Positions 10,389-20,645 of a stretch of DNA of 38,692 nt are shown here, piece after piece. The DNA is from Sporothrix humicola (Eukaryota > Ascomycota > Sordariomycetes > Ophiostomatales > Ophiostomataceae): positions 1 through 38,692 of the forward strand of contig WNYE01000157.1 in the NCBI GenBank assembly GCA_021396245.1. Reading direction: 5' to 3'. How positions within the stretch are numbered: the first letter of the stretch is position 1; each line of letters begins with the position of its first letter. The notes under the pieces are model-generated. The model saw only the letters and a program-made list of their open reading frames with translations, was not told the DNA's origin and did no database searches. Position numbers and translations under genes: made by a program.

Positions 10389-10405
10389 CGGTGCGGCTCC
10401 ACGCT

Positions 10406-11358
10406 TTAGTAGTCCGGGGAAGGGTACCGCTCGCGAGCCTTCTTGTACTCCTTGGGGTGCTTCTTCGCAGCCTTCGCGTTCAGCGACCTGGTTTTTGATA
10501 TCGTTAGTTTCAAATACTCAGTGTTTCGCATTTTGCCGTTTTCGCCAAATGCACTCTGGCTCGACTCCTGTCTTCGCCTCTTTCCAGCGACCAGGATTCT
10601 GGGAAGCTGGCGATTGTAGCAAAATTGCCTAATACCGCAAATCACCGATCTGATGACAGGCATTGAGCCAATCGCCAGAGCGGTGTAGATTTGTCGTTTG
10701 CGAATTTTGTGCAACTCCAAATGAACTTAAAAAGCAAAATTGAGGGCTACTCACGTCAATTTCTTCTGCGACCACTCCAGGTCGGCGCGCACTTCGCGTG
10801 CCTCGCGCATGCCGTCCGCAAAACGGGTGCGCGCCTTGGAAAGACGGGCCTGTGCCTTCGCCTGAAGCTCCATGAGTTCGCGGTGCTTGTCATTCAGACG
10901 GCCAGATCTAGGAAATGTCAGTAAGACGGTTCTTCGTGGTAAGCGCTTTTACAAAGCGGCGGCTTTGCGGAGATGCCCCTTTTTGCGGTTCTGAGGATGG
11001 AAGTCAATGGAGCTTACGCTTGTGCCTGCATCGCCACGCTCTTGTCGAGCGGGATTGGGTTGAAAGTGTCGTTGAAACGATCTTGCATGTAATCGTTGAA
11101 ATCCACGCCGCTCGCGGACAGGGAGCTGTCATAGTCGCCCTGCATGCTGCCCGCATAACTGGCGGTGGTGGAGTAGCCCGGCTGGACGCCATATGAGGCG
11201 CTTCCAGACGCAGAGCTCACATTCTCAGACTCTGGCGGCGACACCGAGTAGGCGCTGTGCCCACTGTGGTAGCCATGGTAATAGCCAGCGTACTCATCCT
11301 TGCCGGGGACGGCCATGGGGAGAGTGCCGGTGTACATGTGGGAGCTGTAGGAAGACAT
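10406..11358 (-). CDS. KxDL-domain protein, fungal KXD1 / BLOC-1-type subunit
   Basis: Three exons were reconstructed: 11018-11358, 10755-10907 and 10406-10487, joined by GT-AG introns of 110 and 267 bp. Branch sites are CTGAC in intron 1 and ACTAAC in intron 2. Phases match throughout, giving 191 residues. The N-terminal half is Ser/Tyr/Gly-rich (MSSYSSHMYTG..., DEYAGYYHGY) and probably disordered. The C-terminal half is a coiled coil: NDKHRELMELQAKAQARL, then REVRADLEWSQKKLTSLNAK, then AAKKHPKEY. The x-x-DLE...KL..L..K..KKHPKEY pattern fits the KxDL domain, whose members belong to BLOC-1/BORC-type endosomal complexes. The frame is open upstream to 11673, but MSSYSS at 11358 resembles the usual start, so the upstream part is taken as leader. 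Naming is from motif recognition. Confidence 0.75.
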
Positions 11359-14300
11359 GATGTCGGATAAAATGGGGGATGTAGAAGACAAATGTGATTT
11401 GTTTTTGTTTTTGTTTTTGTTTTTGTTTCTGCGAGAAGAAGAGGGTTGTGCAAGACAGATGTATTGTCTAAGAGTGTTGGAGATTCGAATGTATGAGTTC
11501 AGAAGCAGGGGAGATGTGAAGATGGTGTTGAGAATGATGAGGAGAAGAAGGAGAAAAAGAATAAAAGAAGAAGAGAAAGAAAGAAGAGAAAACATCTCGA
11601 CTTGGGAGAGAAGACACATATTTATACTTTTTCGAGCCATCTTGACCGGCTTCGAGTCGGCTTCTTTTGACAAGAAAAGGATAAGAGAGAGGAACTCGAT
11701 TCGTCAAGGACGAGAAGAAAGACGCGACCCCGCTTGGCTTCAAAGGCAACAACAAGGCCGAGAAACGGAACCGGAGATGGTCAACTATGATATGAAGGTC
11801 AGAGCCAGAAGAGGGAAGAGGGGTGGGGGATATGCAAAAGCCAACAAGGCAAGACAAGGGGCGGATCTGGAGGGTGGGAAGACATAAAGAAAAGAAATGA
11901 AAAGAGAGGAGAGAAGGTGTGAAAGGGGGACGACGAGGGGAGAACGAGAGGACGGGGGCACAAATTGAAAATCCATGCACATAGCTCGGTCTTCCCATTG
12001 AGTGGACATGCATGTACGTTACTCACAAGGTACGTATGTTTGCCGTTGACAGGACGTATCAACGCCTCAAGGTTGACGTGCAGCTAAGACGTGGTAGGAC
12101 CAAGTCGGGTCGACAAGGTGTGGCGATCGATGGGGTGATTCAGGTTGACGTTAACAAACAAGTATGGTGCAGCCTGTTTGATACGGTGCTAAGACCAGAG
12201 ACGGACAGGTGGGTGAGGGAGGAGAAGTAGTAAAGGATAAAATAAAAGGTCAGGGGAGGAGCATTGAGAATAAGGAAGGAGGGCAAAAGGTCCGTGAAAA
12301 TGTGCCGAAATAAAAGGTTAGGAATATAAAAGGTAATAATAGTGGATGTAAGGTGCAATGGCGGCGGTGGGAAAGAGGCGGCGAGCACCAAGGGGGTGTG
12401 TTGAGCTTTGAGACAGGAGGCAAAAGAAGAATAGCCGTTGAGACAACCCACAGATCCCTTCGGGGTGGGAGTGTACATAAGGAGAAAGATGGAAGAAATA
12501 AGTGAGGACGAGGAAGATGCAAACGTCAAAAACTAATGTCGAAAGAGGGAGGGAGAGGCAACGTCATGAAGGAGAAAGACCGGGCAAGGGTGGAAGAGGA
12601 GTCACCAAGCAGGGGTCAGAGATGAAGGAAAATATTTGACAAAAGGCGGCAAGGATGGCGTTAAAGATAGGCACATATGTTGAGAAGGGCATAACTCTGT
12701 GAAAAGTGTGAGGAAGAGAAAAAGTGTGTTGGTATCATAACTGAAAGAGGCGTTCTGCGTGAGACATATCTTGCCAACGGTCGGCCTTGCGGGCGTGCGT
12801 CGAAGTGGACATCAAATAAACTTGAAGGGTGGTAAAGTTGATCATGCGTCGAAAAAAATTGACAAACAAAAATAAGAAGACATGGGAAGAAAAAAAGGCG
12901 GGGGGCAAGGATGAATTGGGAGACACAAGAATGTGAATGAGAATTATGGTCAAGGGGGGCGTGAAGATAGAATGTTGTTGGCGACGAGGGACCAAGAAAG
13001 GAGGCAAGTCCTGGAAGAAAACGAAGTAATGAGACAAAAAGAGTAGTGTTGGTTTGTAAAGATACACGGAGCTAGCAAGGATACTCCGGAAGAAAAAGTC
13101 AAAGTGTGTTTGAACGGAAGCAATAGCAAACAAGATAGGAATAGAAACGAGAAAAAGAAACGACAGATTGGTCGTCGGCGTGATGGCTAGCGGAGGAGCG
13201 TCAATGGCTGCATTTCTGGTGTGGATGGAAGGGTGGGCAGACCGAAGACAAGACTAAAGGCGACTGGTCTTGTAGAAGCTAGACAGTTTGAAGGGAAAGA
13301 AGACGAGGGGAAGAGGCACAAAATTTTTGAATAGAGGCAAGACAAGGATCGGGCACAGGCGGCTGGAAGTGCCAGGTTTATCCTTTGGCCAAACTAGCCA
13401 TTTGCTGATGTCAAGACACTCAAGATGGACAAAGACAAAAGCAAGGCGAGATGTGACGTGAAAAGAGCCTTCAGTACGAAGCAATGAGGTAATGCAAAAT
13501 GGATCAAAAAGGAGTGGTAGAAATAACATGTTCAAGAAGCAGGCTTGTGTTGTGTAAAAGCAATGGAGAAAACGGCTGCAGAAACAGATGTGCCGAAACG
13601 GTGAAGAAAAGGAGAAACATGTCAGAGTCAAATGGACCAGAGTGGAACCTTGGAAAACAAAAAACGGTGGCCGTCAAACGGTGGTAGAACCAGGTTTAGC
13701 CTCATGCAAGTCGAGAGACGACAACAGGGAAACACAGGCAGTGGGATTGTGACGACAGAGAGAAAAGCCGCCGCTGGGCGATGTGATGAGGAGGGCAAAC
13801 AACACGAGGGAAGACGGCCAGAAGTACAGTACATCGACCCTTGAGTGGGATGGGGTCAGCCATCTGCAGGCGGCCATCCCGTCTTGGGATAGGAAGCAAG
13901 AAAGTGTGGGAGCAAGGGGAAAGGGAGGGGGCGTGAGAGAAGCGACGATGGCCAAAACGCAGAAAGAAAAGCAAAGAAAAAAGAAGGGATATTCAGACAA
14001 GCGCGTTGGTGCTCAAAGAGACGGTCGGATCTGGCATGCTGTTCCGTGTGCACAGCTGCAGTGACTGGACCGGGCGGCGGCGTGGACGGCTTTTGGATGG
14101 GGGTGTGTGTATCGAGACTTGTTTCTCGGCGTGTGGACCGGTGTTGTTTGGTTTCTTTTCGGCGTTGGTCGGCAGAATTGTTTTTGGCTGTGTGTTTGCA
14201 TTTTGCATTGGAAGAGTTGTGTTTGTGGGCTGTGGCAATAAGGGGCTTTTGTATCCTGCATCACGATTCGTTCCTTCCTTTGTCTATGGATTTCACGGTC

Positions 14301-17300
14301 GAACTTTCCTCAGCAATGCCAAATGCGTTTCGGCACACGCACGGCAAGAGCACGAAAGGCAGTGAGAGGAAAGAGAAGTGGCGATGATGAAATCCGAGGT
14401 AGCTGGGGAAACTAGAGTGAGATACGCAGACTGGAGACGAAGGAAGGAACGAACGACCGCGAGCAGTCTGTCCGTTCATCAGGCAGGAGTGCAGGCGTCG
14501 GGCATGGCTTCCCCCTTGGTCTGCATTTACCACCCCTCCCTCCTTCAGCCATCTCGCGCCTTCCCATTCGTCTTCATGTTCTTCTTTTTGGTTGGCTTCA
14601 ACAATTCGTCGATGGTTCCTTTTCTGTTCGCTCTGTCACCACCCGTCTGCCCATACCCTGCAAGGATGCGTTGGCAGAAAGGGAGCGGCGCAACGCCGGG
14701 CACTGGCCAAATGGGAGGAAAGCGAGAGGATGCGGTCGGAATATGCAAAAACCAGACATGGCATGCACATTGACTGGAAATGCACATACATATGTGCGAG
14801 CAAGTGTGGATTTTGTGCGTGTGTCGTCAAAGTGAGAAAGAGCGCGCAGACGTTGCAAGGCAGGTGCGAGATAGTGCGTGCGTGTTGTTTTGCAGGAAGT
14901 AGAAACAAGAAGGAGCATCGGGGTTTAGGACCGGCCCCAGAGCTCTTTCCTTCCCTTCCAGACGATACCCTCATGCACGGAAGGAATTACCAAGAACAAC
15001 CAAAAACAGCAGGAGCAGGGAGAGGAAGGAGCGTTGCCTTACCACGCGCAGCTGCCCTTCCGTATGACAAGACATGGGCCATGGGCCATGAGAGGGGGTA
15101 AGTGGAGGGGCTCTTTTTACCAACTGGGAGACGAAGGGATTATTGGACACAATGCATTGGATGGGCCAGAGGGTCGAGAACAAGCTAAAGAGAGGCAGCA
15201 GGTCAGAGAGCTGGGATGGTGGGAGAGCAAGAAAAAAGAGAGAATAGAGAAAGAAGGCAGCCCTCCGGATATGGTTTTTCTGAGATTTTCATTGGACAGA
15301 AAGGGAAAAGACGGAACCGAGTTGTATTTTGGCCAGTGCATTCTGGTTTTCTCTCGCTCTGTGTGGCTGGTTTATCAATCTCGGTCGATTTTATCAATTT
15401 TTTTAGGTGGTACTGTTGCATTGTTATGCGTCGTCGTTTTATTCTGTCATGTTCTGTGCATCAACCCAAGTAGGCAATATCAAAAAGGCATCCCACGGAT
15501 CAAGAAGAGCACTAAGAGGACAACGGTCGTTTGTGGAGGGGGCGTGGGAGTAAGAGCGAATGGGACAGAGCAGATGTGGGATGAATATTAACGAGTGAGA
15601 TAAAAGAGTCAAGTGAAAGTTCACAAAAAAGGGCACATTGATGATGATCTTGAACAAGATCGAAACACAGCCAGTTCGGCTCTCTCTCACGGAGACATCT
15701 CAGCACAAGACGACCTGGGATTGTCCAGAGGCAATGACCGGGACAGGGGCTTTCTGTACAGTCTACTCTTAATACACATTGATGCAGAATTGGATTAGAA
15801 AATACAGTTTAAAAGAATTAAAGGGGGACAGAATTGAAGGAGACATGGGGAGCCTGTGCCCAGAGTGAGAATGAAGGCGAAACGGCCGGGTCGCCGAGCT
15901 AAGGCACGACAAGTGGACTAGAGAGGACTAAAATATGCAGAGCGAAAGCAAGAGGGCCGGCAGCAGGATGCATTGCGTACTTGGTAGTGGTTAAGGAGGT
16001 TGCAGATTCAGCGGTGGTTGTGGGCAGATTGGAGGGCTTAATTCAGGAAAAAAGAAAAAAAAAAATAAAGAAACAAAAAAAGTGAAAAATGCAGGTAGAA
16101 ATTGCAGCAGCAAATAGGTTGTCCAGCCGTGGGGAAGGACAACGGCTTGACGTTGTGGCCCTGCGTACAGACACGATCGAGTTACCTGTACGTCCGCCGT
16201 GTGAAACCAATTCTAAAATTTTGTGCGAGTCTGTGAGAAAGGCCACTGGGCAGAATCAAGCTGCTGCAGGACATATTTTTTTACCGTTGCAGAAAACGCA
16301 CATGAAAGAGAAAACGAGGTGAGAAAGCATTATCAAGAGCTATCGCTTGCTGGCTATCGCCGGATTTTCTTCTTTTGTGTGCCCTACGGCAAAAAGAAGG
16401 GGACAGTGCTCAATGGCCGGTTTTCTCCCTCCCTCCCAATTTTCTCAAGAAAAAAAGTGTTCGGTTCACGTCCCCAGGAGAGTCGGCAATGGTCGAACCA
16501 AATAAACGAAGGGCTGATACTGTAAGCAAGATAGATTGAGAGTGTGTGAGTCGCGGAAAGCTGCACGCCACATAACATCTCTATTTTATTACCCCCCCTC
16601 TTTCTATATCCCCTCATCCTGCAGGTCTCCCCTCCCACCTTGGCCAGACCCAGCCGGTGGCCATTGGCCGTTGAAAATCAAAGACCCAGCGCAACCAGAG
16701 GTGGAAAATCAGAAGAGGAAAGACACGCGAAAGAAAAAAAAATAAGCAGACAAGAGTCGGCACAGCAGAAACCTGGGGAGTCTGGAGAGGGACACATCAA
16801 CCCGCGGGAATGGGTTGCCTCCTGGAGAACAGCAGATTACGTCGTAGATTGTAAGGAAGAGAAGATTGCAGGATGCACCGCTCAGACATTCAACGGCGAT
16901 GATGCGCATGAAGACATTTGCTTGGAAATGCAGGGCCAAGGAGACATGCAATCTCTGTTCTCGATCGTGATGGTAATCGAAAACGCCCTCAAGAAAATCA
17001 TTAAACTGTTTTCTCAGTGCGAACGAAAATTTGTATCTGTAAAACCCAGGATAATCCCATTGCATGCGAAGCCAAATCTTGGAGGGTGACTAAAGTCTAA
17101 AATATCCCGCTAAAGAATGACGACGAGGGTCCAGAGACTGGGATCATCGAAAAGAGAAGCGTAAGTCTCGCCCACGCTCGGGTTTGGCCCATTCAGCAGT
17201 TGCATCGCTTCCTCCTAGGCTCGGTGATATCAAGAAGAGGCGCGACTCAAAGGAGGGGTTGGCGTTCTGGCGATACAGAAAGAAGTGGTCGGGTGTGAAT

Positions 17301-17936
17301 ACGGGCAGAAAAGATAGCTCGGCGCTGAAGATCTCTTTTCATCGGAGAACGAGCCGATTTTGCGCTTCACATGTTTGAAGTAGCACAAGTAACAAGACGT
17401 GCAGAAAGAAAGGTCTATTTCATGAAGTGAGTTGAATCACGAACTTGGGGGGAATGTGACATAGGAAATATGAGCGTAGGTGAAGCAAGGTAGATACAAA
17501 TAGTAAAAACAAAAAAAGGGTAGGGAGCCAAGCCATGAATCGGTTCTGCCTCACCTAGAATGAGGTCCCAAAAAAGAAGGTATCCCGCAATAAACGTCCC
17601 TTAAATCTATTCTGAAAATGTGTTTGCCCTGACTAGAAGGGGAAGCAAGAAGGCTGGAGAAAAGAAGTGTGATGAAAGGACATAATGAACAATTAAGTGG
17701 AAAATCGTAACGCCTGTGTCGTAACCTCTCTTCAAACTGCATACTGAAGACATGCTAGAAATTATAATGACAAGAATATGAAATGTATGAACAAGTAAAG
17801 GTGCAGTGGGAGAGAGTAGGTTGAAGTATGGTGGTGAAGGGATTAATGGTAAAGCAGGTACAGGAAAGGGGGGCATAGAAGAGGTCAAAGGAAGAAAAAG
17901 AGATGTGATGAGTTTCTAGCAGATAACCAAGGCCAT
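11359..17936. other. gene-free spacer (6.6 kb), purine-rich on the plus strand in its first 2.6 kb
   Basis: No open frame here carries domain-like sequence. The many frames on the minus strand are Phe/Ser/Leu/Pro-rich translations of polypyrimidine DNA. From about 11,390 to 14,000 the plus strand is dominated by A and G. As the adjacent KxDL gene is on the minus strand, this is a very long CT-rich upstream region for it. From 14,000 to 17,900 the composition is mixed. A long leader, a non-coding transcript or simply non-coding spacer are all possible. Confidence 0.55.
11401..11424. repeat. GTTTTT hexanucleotide repeat x4
   Basis: Four perfect GTTTTT units occur, with a partial fifth (GTTTCT), 43-66 bp upstream of the KxDL gene start. 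In the transcript they would be AAAAAC units in the 5' UTR. Confidence 0.85.
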
Positions 17937-19238
17937 CTAGCCAAACACTTTCAGGAAGGCCCAGATGCCCAGGCCGCTCAGCACGGGAATCGTCAGGTTG
18001 TCGTCCCAACCAAAGATGTCGACCACCTCGCTGGCCGAAGCAACAAAGCCCGACCACAGGCTGACAACACCAAGCGCCAGAGCACCCGAGATGCTCGTCT
18101 TGGTCGACTCGTCCCAGCCGAGCCACGACACGACCGACGTGGGAAGGCTGAGTGTGCCCTTGAACATGAAGTTCTCGTCGCCGGGCATCGGGCCGACCGT
18201 CTGAGAGAACGAGCCCCAGAACCATGCAGCGGTGGCAACACCGACCAGGAATGCGGCCGTTGAGCCGGCAAGCGACTTGCCGCGACGCAGGCGTGGCGTG
18301 TAGCGGCCATAGAGGCGGCCAAATGTGCTGGCTGCCGTGTCGCACCAACTCAGCAACATGACGCTGATAACGCCGACATCCTTGGGCAGAGTGTACAGCA
18401 CGGTCCACGCACCCAACAGGTAAAAGATGACGCCGTTGTACCCATCAAACTCGCTCTCGCGCATCAAGGCACCCAAGAGTCGCACGTACAGGCGGTTGAA
18501 GGGTGCGTAACGGTGCCGCAGCAGATCGACACTAGCGATGGGAATCAGTGCGCCCATCAGGTAGGGACACACGGAGCGAGTCTGCGTGCCCGACGCGTAC
18601 AGCCACATAACAAGGAAGCCGATGGACACGTGGAGCAGCTTCCGTGGCACCTCGTGCTTGTGCACAAACGACCGCCAGTGCCGGTGGATGGGGATAAGAC
18701 CCAGCGGGCTAGGACTGCGGCTGAAATCGCGCCACCAGTTGCCAGCTGTCGAGATGCCGTTGAGCGGCGGTGGGCGTAGGTGGCCATTCTTCTGGGTCGC
18801 TGACGACTTGCCATTCGGTGCTGCTTCAGCCTTACTGCTGCTCGACTTGGACGCTCCACCCGCGGCATTGGCGGGGGTGAGCTCGCCGAGCCTCCGTGTG
18901 ATAATCGGACTGCGGCTTCTTGTCCGGGCACGCCTGAGTTCGGATCCACTACTGTCGCTGCTCTCCGCTGCAGCTGTCTTGCTGTCTCTGCCAGCTCCTC
19001 TTCCCTTCCCTCCTGTAGTCTTCTCGTTGGTTGCCTCATCCTCGTCATACGACTCTTCCTCGACGGGCTGCGGTGTCGACATCCGCTTCCTAGCAGACCG
19101 GGTCATGGGCCCGTTGTAAGAGGCATCCCCTTCTTGGTCTTGCGAGCCTTGCCGTTCAGACGGCGTTGGGCTCGGGGAAATGACGCGAGGCGTCGCCGGG
19201 ATGGCCCGCCGGCGGCGTTGTGAAGATGTAGAAGACAT
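17937..19238 (-). CDS. DGK1: CTP-dependent diacylglycerol kinase (Dgk1 type), ER membrane
   Basis: The 433-residue protein starts at the first in-frame ATG (19238). The frame stays open further upstream but has no ATG. Residues 1-170 are Ser/Arg/Glu-rich and probably cytosolic and disordered. From about 180 there is a polytopic CTP-transferase domain. It contains VPRKLLHVSIGF (R199-K200) and SWCDTAASTFGRLYG (D300, G307). These match the Arg-Lys and Asp/Gly residues reported as essential in yeast Dgk1, including the D-to-G spacing of seven. GKSLAGSTAAF, a feature of this dolichol-kinase-like fold, follows at about 320. Several membrane segments run to the C-terminus (LGIWAFLKVFG). The enzyme makes phosphatidate from diacylglycerol using CTP, opposing the Pah1 phosphatase. 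It is divergent from SPB4. Confidence 0.88.
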   Translation of the reverse strand: MSSTSSQRRRRAIPATPRVISPSPTPSERQGSQDQEGDASYNGPMTRSARKRMSTPQPVEEESYDEDEATNEKTTGGKGRGAGRDSKTAAAESSDSSGSELRRARTRSRSPIITRRLGELTPANAAGGASKSSSSKAEAAPNGKSSATQKNGHLRPPPLNGISTAGNWWRDFSRSPSPLGLIPIHRHWRSFVHKHEVPRKLLHVSIGFLVMWLYASGTQTRSVCPYLMGALIPIASVDLLRHRYAPFNRLYVRLLGALMRESEFDGYNGVIFYLLGAWTVLYTLPKDVGVISVMLLSWCDTAASTFGRLYGRYTPRLRRGKSLAGSTAAFLVGVATAAWFWGSFSQTVGPMPGDENFMFKGTLSLPTSVVSWLGWDESTKTSISGALALGVVSLWSGFVASASEVVDIFGWDDNLTIPVLSGLGIWAFLKVFG

Positions 19239-20645
19239 GTCGTACGTAAAGGGTGGAAGGACGGGTGTCGTGATCACGCCACTAAGAAACCGGCGAGGGT
19301 CGTAGAAATGAAGGTACGGCCAACAGGACGAGGCGGACGCAGGAGACGCCGACCTTGAAGATGACGAAGAACAGGAGGAAGAGAAAGAGGAGCCGAGTGG
19401 TGTCTTTTCGGCGGTCCGATAAGACGATTCGGAATGCGGGGCGGCAGCAGTGGTCGCAGAGATCAGCGCGGACTGTGACGTCTGAAAGAGGTCGGACAGA
19501 AACTGGACTAACGGATCCACGATTGCGGAGAGGACTGCGGCAGAGTCGGACTCGGCCGGCGTATAGGAATTGCGCGTAGGGGGAGAGGGGAGAGTTGACG
19601 AGATCGTCGAGAAGTATTGTGGCTTCTGGTGCGCGACTAATAGGGGGCTCGCGTGCTTCGATAAAGGACTCCGGGTGAGCCGCTTCTGCAAGTTATCGAG
19701 GGGTAGGATGATAGAAAATGTAGGCGAGGTCTCTTCCACGTTCGCCGGAATCCGTAGAAGCCGATATGTGGAGAAGAGGGTCGAGCCAGGAGGTGTTTTT
19801 GTTGACCGGTTGGCCGAGAAGAATGTGTTCTCTTTTGGCTTGTGATCGCTTCCGTGGGGAAGGATGCAGGAAGGAGAAAGACACGAAGCAGAACTGCCTT
19901 GGGGAAGGAACAGTCCGCAATCGTAGCAAGCACAGGCTTTAGGAAGGACGCTGGCCTGCGGTTGTTGTGACGCTACTCATAGAAACGGTGGCAGGAGTGT
20001 CAATGTTGATGTTGCGTGGCGAGTAGGAGCGTGACATGACGCCAAATACAGACAACAAGGACGAGGGAAAGAGAAGTTTAGGCGGCAAGAGCGACCCATG
20101 CCTGTCACACTCAGCGCTATGAAAAAGTGGCCGACAGGGGAAACTGGCAAGTGCGAAGAGTTTTGCGGTTTGTTCGGAAGGAACATTTGTTGCCCCTGAT
20201 TGGTCTGGTTAGATTGGCTGCCCCATATTAATGGCACAGTAGACCAGAGTTTAAATTTGTGTCATTTGACGATCCTACACTGTATCCTGCACTGTATGAT
20301 TGCAGTCGAAAATATTTATCGATAAGATAAGACAAAAAAAGTTAAGGGCATCAGTCTGCAAGTGTTTAGAGGGTCTGCATGTTTTGCGCGTGAGGAAGGC
20401 GCAACTGCTCTGTTTACTCAGATTCGAGTCGCTCTTTTTTTCGCGAAGACTGGTTGCTCTTACCCGCTTGATATCCAACTGAAAACGAGAAAGAGCAGGC
20501 GAAGCGACCGTCAGGAAGGCTCCAACCAGCCAATTTATTGTATCTTCCGCGCATTCAGTCCCCCAGTCACCACGACAGCACATCTCACTCCACTACCTCG
20601 ATTTTCCCACCAGAGCGCAATCTAACTACACCACAACGTACCACC
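19239..20645. promoter_or_regulatory. divergent spacer between DGK1-like and SPB4 genes
   Basis: This 1.4 kb region lies between two head-to-head genes and should contain both promoters. An open extension of the DGK1 frame reaches to about 19,739 without an ATG and is Ser-rich. It is treated as 5' UTR. The SPB4 side ends with an ACC before the ATG. No further gene is seen. Confidence 0.5.

Larger units (their letters stand above)
7917..10405. other. gene-free spacer (2.5 kb) with 3' UTR of the upstream gene
   Basis: An AATAAA at 8031-8036 could serve polyadenylation of the plus-strand gene ending at 7916. The rest is C/T-rich on the plus strand around 8,050-8,400 and 9,150-9,850. A 241-codon open frame (9150-9875) lies there, but its composition (Pro/Arg/Cys/His-rich, no domain) is that of non-coding GC-rich DNA. 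No RNA gene was recognised. Confidence 0.55.

Noticed and set aside
11359..11673. N-terminal extension of the KxDL protein with a hydrophobic stretch and Asn-Lys repeat
   Set aside because: The extension translates a hexamer repeat and CT-rich leader. The MSSYSS start fits the family better.
11468..13974. Multiple minus-strand frames rich in Phe, Ser, Leu and Pro that look like membrane proteins
   Set aside because: They are translations of polypyrimidine DNA, occur in several frames at once and lack any family motif.
19239..19739. N-terminal extension of the DGK1-like protein
   Set aside because: The frame is open but contains no ATG upstream of 19238, and the sequence is Ser-rich without a motif.
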